Shown here: piece after piece, positions 12,162 through 16,292 of the stretch
Position numbering within the stretch: position 1 is the stretch's first letter
How the letters are laid out: each line of letters starts with the position of its first letter
Assembly: GCA_944371545.1 (NCBI GenBank)
Contig: CALVXT010000007.1
Location: forward strand, 1-16,292
DNA: 16,292 bases
Reading direction: 5' to 3'
Origin: an uncultured Bacilli bacterium
Lineage (GTDB): Bacteria > Bacillota_I > Bacilli_A > RF39 > UBA660
The notes under the pieces: generated by a model
Seen by the model: the letters and a program-made list of their open reading frames with translations, nothing else
The model's database searches: none
Told to the model about the DNA's origin: nothing
Position numbers and translations under genes: made by a program

Positions 12162-12812
12162 TTGACAACAGAAGAATTGATTAAAGACAATATGGCTTTA
12201 ATCAAACATATTGCTCAAAACTTTTACCAGGTTTCTTTTGAAGATTTATTACAAGCTGGTGCCATGGGAATTTTAAAAGCTTATAAAAATTATCGGAAAA
12301 ATGGAACAACAAAATTTTCAACTTATGCTTACGATTATATTTTTGGAGAGATGTATGATTTTGTGATGAGAGATCGTGAGATAAAGGTAAGTAAAGAAAT
12401 TTTAAAATTAGCTAAAGAAATTGAACTCACTAAAAATGCCCTAAGTTTAAAAATGAACCGAGTTCCAACGTACGAGGAAATAGGCGCGTTTTTAAATCTT
12501 AGTCCTATCCAAGTAAGAGAAGCTCTTCAAGTAACTTCGAAGTCGATTAGTTTAGATGAAGAAAGGGATGAAACAAGAGATTTATATGAAACCATTCCTT
12601 TTGAAGAAAAAATCTCTTGGGATGATAAAATCACTTTGGAAGATAGTATTCATACGCTTCCACAAAGTGGACAAAAGATTATCAAGTATCGTTATTTTGA
12701 AGATTTGTCACAAAGTGAAACGGCCAAACGCCTTGGGATGACTCAAGTAATGGTATCGAGATATGAAAAGAAAAGTTTAGAGCAATTAAAAAAATTCTAT
12801 GAAGTTGCCTGA
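12162..12812 (+). CDS. sigF: RNA polymerase sporulation sigma factor SigF
   Basis: 216 residues from a TTG start set by GGAGGG six bases before it; no other start fits this frame upstream. Region 2 (about 5-80): SFEDLLQAGAMGILKAYKNY then FSTYAYDYIFGEMYDFVMRD. Region 3 (about 80-145) includes RVPTYEEIGAFLNL. Region 4 ends with LSQSETAKRLGMTQVMVSRY, the promoter -35 reading helix. The segment WDDKITLEDSIHTL matches Bacillus SigF WFDKIALKEAI better than SigG or SigB as I recall them, and dacF and a spoIIAA-like gene lie upstream. SigF starts forespore transcription. The protein lacks about 35 residues present at the N-terminus of Bacillus SigF (255). It shares a transcript with the STAS gene and ends at its own terminator. 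Confidence 0.87.
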   Translation: MTTEELIKDNMALIKHIAQNFYQVSFEDLLQAGAMGILKAYKNYRKNGTTKFSTYAYDYIFGEMYDFVMRDREIKVSKEILKLAKEIELTKNALSLKMNRVPTYEEIGAFLNLSPIQVREALQVTSKSISLDEERDETRDLYETIPFEEKISWDDKITLEDSIHTLPQSGQKIIKYRYFEDLSQSETAKRLGMTQVMVSRYEKKSLEQLKKFYEVA

Positions 12813-12841
12813 AAGCTAGATGTTTAAGCTTTCTTTTTTTT
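12811..12841 (+). terminator. Terminator after sigF
   Basis: GAAAGCT (12811-12817) pairs with AGCTTTC (12827-12833) around nine bases and is followed by eight Ts. It overlaps the sigF stop codon. Confidence 0.88.
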
Positions 12842-12863
12842 GTATTGAAAGATGAAATTTTAA

Positions 12864-12892
12864 TTGAATGAATTCTTCTTTTTTGCTATAGT
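12864..12892 (+). promoter_or_regulatory. Sigma-A promoter of the small anchored protein gene
   Basis: TTGAAT (12864-12869), a 17-bp spacer and an extended -10 TGCTATAGT (TATAGT 12887-12892). The predicted start is near 12899, with the ATG at 12917. Confidence 0.7.
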
Positions 12893-12916
12893 AATTTTAG
12901 AAGAAGGTGAAGTTAT

Positions 12917-13285
12917 ATGAGAAAGTATATTGGAGTAGTAAGTATTGTTTTATTTGTGGTTGTTTTAGGAATAATTTCTTTTACTTTTTTTGCTAAAAAA
13001 GATGATGAAATTACTCAAACCACTTTTTTAAGAAAAGTTTCTTCAAATTTAGAATATCCTATAGTAAATAATGAGGAGGAACTTTTGAGAATTTTGGAAA
13101 ATCAGAATTATCAAAATGAAACTTGTGATTGTATACAAGATTATGAAATAAAAGTCGAGAGTAAAACTTATATAATTTATGATCTAGAAGAGGGAATGCG
13201 TGTTCGTTTAGATGAAAAAGAAACTGTATTAAGTTCAGAAGATTCCAATAAACTTTCTCAAATTATACAAGAAACTATGCGTTAA
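12917..13285 (+). CDS. Small membrane-anchored protein of unknown function
   Basis: 122 residues: an N-terminal anchor or signal (about 5-26, VVSIVLFVVVLGIISFTFF) followed by a mostly acidic external domain with a CDC pair around residue 72 and beta-like strands (KTYIIYDLEEGMRVRLDE). There is no lipobox. I recognise no family. GAAGGTGAAG gives the ribosome binding site before ATG 12917. The gene has its own vegetative-type promoter and follows the sigF terminator, so it is not tied to sporulation by sequence. No terminator hairpin is evident after it. Confidence 0.7.
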   Translation: MRKYIGVVSIVLFVVVLGIISFTFFAKKDDEITQTTFLRKVSSNLEYPIVNNEEELLRILENQNYQNETCDCIQDYEIKVESKTYIIYDLEEGMRVRLDEKETVLSSEDSNKLSQIIQETMR

Positions 13286-13384
13286 CAATTTTTATCTCGA
13301 ATTAAAACTTTTCCTTTTCCTTTGTAGTTTTCTAGTTCTTTATCAAGAAAATTTGAAATAAGCAATAATTTTGATATTTTTGCC

Positions 13385-13412
13385 TTGCATTTAAAAAAAA
13401 TTATATTATAAT
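13385..13412 (+). promoter_or_regulatory. Sigma-A promoter of the 13440 gene
   Basis: TTGCAT (13385-13390), a 16-bp spacer and perfect TATAAT (13407-13412). The predicted start is near 13419, at the ribosome binding site region (AAGGAG 13423-13428). Confidence 0.6.
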
Positions 13413-13439
13413 AATTCTTTACAAGGAGTAGATCAAAAG

Positions 13440-13853
13440 ATGAAAACAGACAAAATTTTTTTGGGTAATATTCGAAAATGTACAAAATATGAAGTACACA
13501 AAGTATTTACCTGTAGTGAATATATTAATGATCAATGTATTGGAAGTGATAGCTTTGGTTATGTTGAGCGAGATGATGAACTTTTTAAAGAAAATGCAAT
13601 TTTAATAAAAATAGAAAATGGAGGCTACGTTGATTTAGAAAATTTCAATTCTATTTTAGATTACATTAGAATTTACCGGGATATTAAAAAAGATGGCTTC
13701 CGTCTAGGGGGATTAATGATGTCAACTTCTCCACATTGTGCTGGAAGCTTGTTCGTTGATCAAGATTCTTTAACGCCTTATTATGCAAAAAATCAACAAG
13801 TTACAGATATAATGTTAAAAAGATTGAAACAGCAGGTAAAAGATAATAAATAG
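13440..13853 (+). CDS. Small soluble protein of unknown function
   Basis: 137 residues with no signal peptide or membrane helix. ATG 13440 follows AAGGAG by 11 bases. Visible elements are a start with two cysteines (KCTKYEV, FTCSEYI), an acidic middle, an FNSILDYIRIYRDI helix, and a glycine/methionine segment GFRLGGLMMSTSPHCAGSLF near residues 87-106. A basic C-terminal helix (MLKRLKQQVKDNK) follows. Cys15, Cys25, Cys33 and the later HC pair could bind a metal, but no known zinc motif is clear. I do not recognise the family. It is monocistronic, with its own promoter and terminator. Confidence 0.7.
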   Translation: MKTDKIFLGNIRKCTKYEVHKVFTCSEYINDQCIGSDSFGYVERDDELFKENAILIKIENGGYVDLENFNSILDYIRIYRDIKKDGFRLGGLMMSTSPHCAGSLFVDQDSLTPYYAKNQQVTDIMLKRLKQQVKDNK

Positions 13854-13866
13854 TTTAGTATAGTAA

Positions 13867-13904
13867 AACCACTTTTGTTTTCAAATTAAAAGTGGTTATT
13901 TTTT
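13867..13904 (+). terminator. Terminator after the 13440 gene
   Basis: A perfect 10-bp stem, AACCACTTTT (13867-13876) with AAAAGTGGTT (13888-13897), has an 11-base loop and then a six-T run ending at 13904. Confidence 0.9.
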
Positions 13905-14023
13905 GAAGAAAATTATTATAGTTTAATGTAGTGTTTACTTAAAAAAATCAAAATGATTTTTACATTCTATTTTTAGTAATAATTATCTTCCTTTTACTAT
14001 TTATAGTTTTAATATAAAAGAAA

Positions 14024-14051
14024 TCCACCTAACATAGCAGAATTAGGTGGA
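14024..14051. other. Strong hairpin in the 13854-14134 intergenic region
   Basis: TCCACCTAA (14024-14032) pairs perfectly with TTAGGTGGA (14043-14051) around a ten-base loop. On the minus strand it is followed by TTTCTTTT, so it could end the metalloprotease transcript. Between 13905 and 14023 I see only A/T-rich sequence and a small AAAAATCA/TGATTTTT stem (13943-13961), with no coding region. Confidence 0.6.
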
Positions 14052-14065
14052 ACCTAAAAATATAG

Positions 14066-14104
14066 GTAACGCTCAACATGCTCATATTGAATGTTACTTT
14101 TTTT
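14066..14104 (+). terminator. Second hairpin with T run, candidate end of a small RNA
   Basis: GTAAC (14066-14070) pairs with GTTAC (14093-14097). After a 2x2 internal loop TCAA (14073-14076) pairs with TTGA (14087-14090). Seven Ts follow on the plus strand (14098-14104). No plus-strand gene lies between the 13867 terminator and this one, so it either ends a short untranslated RNA or works on the minus strand. Confidence 0.5.
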
Positions 14105-14134
14105 ATTATATGTATTTTTTTAAATATAAAAATT

Positions 14135-16126
14135 TTATACAGAGTTAGATATTTTTTGACTTTCCATACTAGCTTTATACGCATCTATATTCGTTAGAAT
14201 CTGATTTTTTCTATCTATCAAATCATAATATACTCTAGTCGCAGGTGTATCTTCACCTTTACTTAATGAATCAAGTAAAGTATAAATTTTAACCCCACTA
14301 AAGTTTTTATAATAGATTTCAAATAAAGAGTTTAATGCATCAAAATTTTCTTTTCCAATCGCATCAAAAATAACTCCTATATTCCCATCTTTTCTACTTC
14401 TGATAATAATATCTTTATTTTGTTCAAAAAATTCTTTTACTAAAAATAAAGAAGATTCATAATCTGTAACGTTTTTATACAAAGAGTTTTTTGGATCGTC
14501 AAAAACAAAAATTCCATCATTATGCATCATTTGGCAAATGTCTTGAGTAATTAATTCATTGATAATTTCATTAAATAATTCATAAGGCCTTTTTTCATCA
14601 CTAATATCCTCAGTTTTGAAAGTATTCTTAGATGTTTCTATTACTCCTTCAAGTCTATCCCAACCACAAACAACTCTATATTTTCCATCATTAACACTAT
14701 TCAAAAAAAGTTCAAATAAATGATTTAATTCATGAACAATATTATGATCATTAAAATTACTAGTATAGTTTCCTTTTATAATCATTAAAGATGATAAATT
14801 ATATCCAATAGATGTTAGCGTAATATTAGGGTTAATAAACGTGCCAGATTCTTGATAAAGCCTCGCGTTAAAAGAATCACTGTTATCTAAAAAATTTCTC
14901 TCTTTTATTTCTTGTCTTATTCTTTTATTTTCTGGTAAACTATTGAAATATTCATTATGATATTGATTTAAAATTTCATCATAAGAATTCTGAAGTTGTT
15001 CAATTCTTTCATAAGAAGGCCAAATTTTTTTCACTTCCTCTTTATCTAAATAATTTTCGTAGACATCTCCAAAATCTATTCCATTAGCTTTAAAATAAGA
15101 TATTCTTTTATTTTTTGTCTCATTAATTAACCATGGTGTGGTATCTGGATTATTAAGCATCTTTTCATTTTCTCTAGAAAAAGCAAATAAGGGAATATTA
15201 TTAAGTAAAAAATAACCAAATATTATTTTTATGCAGGAATTTAACTTGTAATAAGAATTTCTAGGATTTTCAAACAATTCTTCTAAACCTTCTCTTTTAT
15301 CAACAGGTATTAAATCAAGATTTTCTTTGATAAACTTTATATAATATTTATTTTGTAATTCGTGGTCCAACTTTTCTGTGTCATGAACATAATCCATATA
15401 AGATTGAAATTTACTCATATATAAAGAAAACTCATCAAGTGCATTTGTATATCTTTCCATTAATTGATTTAAATCTAAAAACTTTGAATCCTGTAATTTC
15501 TCATTAAAATTATCTTGATTAATAGAGGAATCGATTTTACTTAATAAAGAGAGAGAAGCTTGAAAGGCATTTAAGTATTCTTTTAAAATGTTATTAGAGT
15601 CAAAAACATAATTAAAATTATTCTCTAACCATAAGGAAAGAGGGGCATATTTATTTGGAATTTCCTTTTTTTCTACAATATCTATAAAATCATCAAAAGT
15701 TAAATCGGGTAAACATTTATGAATTAATGAATACTTTTCCTGATAAAATTTCTTTTTTCTACCATCTTCTCCTAATTGATATAACTTATAAAATTCTAAA
15801 TATTTATGGATAGGGTGAAGATTACTATGAGTAAAATCATAAGTAGAAAATAAATCATTCTTTGTAAGAGAAAGCAAATTATTTTTTAGTAAAGAATCCA
15901 TGAGTTCATTAGATTTATTTTTAGCAATTTCCTTTAAAAGCAATTCTAATTCAGTTGGGCTTTGATATCCTATAAAAAGACATCTGTGAAACTTTTCTTC
16001 TATTTCTTCTCGAATATCTTCTTTGTAAAACTCACTATAAAAGCGAATAAAATATTCTTTAAAAACATCAATATGATCTCTTAAGTATTGATTAAAATCT
16101 AAAAATTTTAATAATCTATCATTCAT
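14135..16126 (-). CDS. Putative gluzincin-type zinc metalloprotease of unknown family
   Basis: 663 residues, no signal peptide or membrane helix, so probably cytosolic. The N-terminal ~440 residues are highly charged and helical. Near the C-terminal third lies HELNH (H465-H469), an HExxH zinc motif within NIVHELNHLFEL. Fifty-one residues later is NEIINE (from N519), laid out like the NExxSD of gluzincins such as thermolysin, so E520 would be the third zinc ligand. E466 would be the catalytic acid. Length and layout do not match M3 or M13 peptidases as I know them. The start at ATG 16126 has AGGTGA five to six bases before it; a GTG at 16135 overlaps that site. It is alone on its strand, with TGTACA repeats at its promoter. 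Substrate unknown. Confidence 0.7.
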   Translation of the reverse strand: MNDRLLKFLDFNQYLRDHIDVFKEYFIRFYSEFYKEDIREEIEEKFHRCLFIGYQSPTELELLLKEIAKNKSNELMDSLLKNNLLSLTKNDLFSTYDFTHSNLHPIHKYLEFYKLYQLGEDGRKKKFYQEKYSLIHKCLPDLTFDDFIDIVEKKEIPNKYAPLSLWLENNFNYVFDSNNILKEYLNAFQASLSLLSKIDSSINQDNFNEKLQDSKFLDLNQLMERYTNALDEFSLYMSKFQSYMDYVHDTEKLDHELQNKYYIKFIKENLDLIPVDKREGLEELFENPRNSYYKLNSCIKIIFGYFLLNNIPLFAFSRENEKMLNNPDTTPWLINETKNKRISYFKANGIDFGDVYENYLDKEEVKKIWPSYERIEQLQNSYDEILNQYHNEYFNSLPENKRIRQEIKERNFLDNSDSFNARLYQESGTFINPNITLTSIGYNLSSLMIIKGNYTSNFNDHNIVHELNHLFELFLNSVNDGKYRVVCGWDRLEGVIETSKNTFKTEDISDEKRPYELFNEIINELITQDICQMMHNDGIFVFDDPKNSLYKNVTDYESSLFLVKEFFEQNKDIIIRSRKDGNIGVIFDAIGKENFDALNSLFEIYYKNFSGVKIYTLLDSLSKGEDTPATRVYYDLIDRKNQILTNIDAYKASMESQKISNSV

Positions 16127-16225
16127 AAATATCACCTAACAACTTTTTAAGCATAACATAATTAGCTGGAAAAACTCCCTTACCATGATAAACATCTATC
16201 TTATCTTTAGAGTGTTGTTAATGAT

Positions 16226-16276
16226 ACTATAAGAATGTACAAAAAAGGGAAAATAAAAATGTACAAAATTGTACAT
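16226..16276 (-). promoter_or_regulatory. Promoter region with three TGTACA operator sites
   Basis: On the minus strand TATAGT (16231-16226) is a -10 candidate with a poor -35 near 16249-16254. TGTACA occurs at 16236-16241, 16260-16265 and 16270-16275. The last two form an 18-base palindrome, ATGTACAA-AA-TTGTACAT (16259-16276), and the first falls between -10 and -35. Such placing suggests a repressor operator. The rest of 16136-16225 shows nothing I can name. Confidence 0.45.
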
Positions 16277-16292
16277 AATATATCCCCTTGAG

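Noticed and set aside
12162..12167. TTGACA at the beginning of sigF
   Set aside because: This is the TTG start codon plus the next codon; the ribosome binding site before it explains the sequence better than a promoter.
12556..12741. Plus-strand open frame inside sigF
   Set aside because: Lies wholly within sigF in another frame; sigF motifs run through this stretch.
13282..13485. Minus-strand open frame of 67 codons, whose end (FLDKELENYKGKGKVLIRD) looks protein-like
   Set aside because: Its first half is the promoter and start of the 13440 gene, no start with a ribosome binding site was found, and the protein-like tail is only about 25 residues. It may be a gene remnant, but I cannot support it.
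1..16292. CRISPR arrays, tRNA or rRNA genes, insertion sequences
   Set aside because: No regularly spaced repeats, cloverleaf or rRNA-like sequence, transposase or integrase frames were seen.

Overview
The window is AT-rich (coding regions are full of A/T-ending codons), uses TGA as a stop, and carries genes found only in endospore formers: gerM, gerE, spoIIIAH, dacF, a spoIIAA-like gene and sigF. This points to a low-GC, spore-forming member of the Bacilli/Firmicutes. The compact layout, shortened sporulation proteins and absence of spoIIAB from the sigF locus suggest a gut Erysipelotrichia-like or related uncultured lineage. That placement is inference; no marker gene here fixes it.

Layout. 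(1) 1-2500 is an accessory strip. It holds the 3' end of an unknown gene, a very small hydrophobic peptide gene with an apparent convergent antisense RNA (a type I toxin-antitoxin layout), a cytosolic Hanks-type Ser/Thr kinase with an unrecognised N-terminal domain, and the broken remains of an AbiEi-type antitoxin gene that still has a palindromic operator over its promoter. (2) 2500-4300, minus strand: gerM, gerE and a detached spoIIIAH, with sigma-K-like and sigma-E-like promoter matches before gerE and spoIIIAH. (3) 4360-7990, plus strand: a PF06541-type membrane protein, a C39 peptidase/ABC exporter, a miniature HlyD-like adaptor, and two tiny double-glycine-leader peptides with GxxxG motifs. 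This is a complete-looking two-peptide bacteriocin (class IIb-like) export operon without a recognisable immunity gene. (4) 7990-12840: a VanY-type carboxypeptidase (minus), then dacF, an LCP (LytR-CpsA-Psr) protein, a spoIIAA-like gene and sigF (plus). (5) 12850-13900: two small genes of unknown function, each with its own promoter. (6) 13900-16292: a tandem-hairpin intergenic region and a minus-strand 663-residue putative zinc metalloprotease, preceded by an array of TGTACA sites.

How the genes fit together. The centre is a sporulation block. A Spo0A-box-like site (TGTCGAA) lies before spoIIAA-like/sigF, and DacF, VanY and LCP act on the cell wall. SpoIIIAH belongs to the mother cell-forespore channel, GerE is the last mother-cell regulator and GerM a spore/germination envelope protein. 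Two features stand out: the sigF operon lacks the anti-sigma factor gene spoIIAB while its SpoIIAA-like protein has lost the serine that SpoIIAB phosphorylates, and a two-peptide exporter operon sits inside the sporulation block. All functions are read from motifs and remembered family features; no database search was run.
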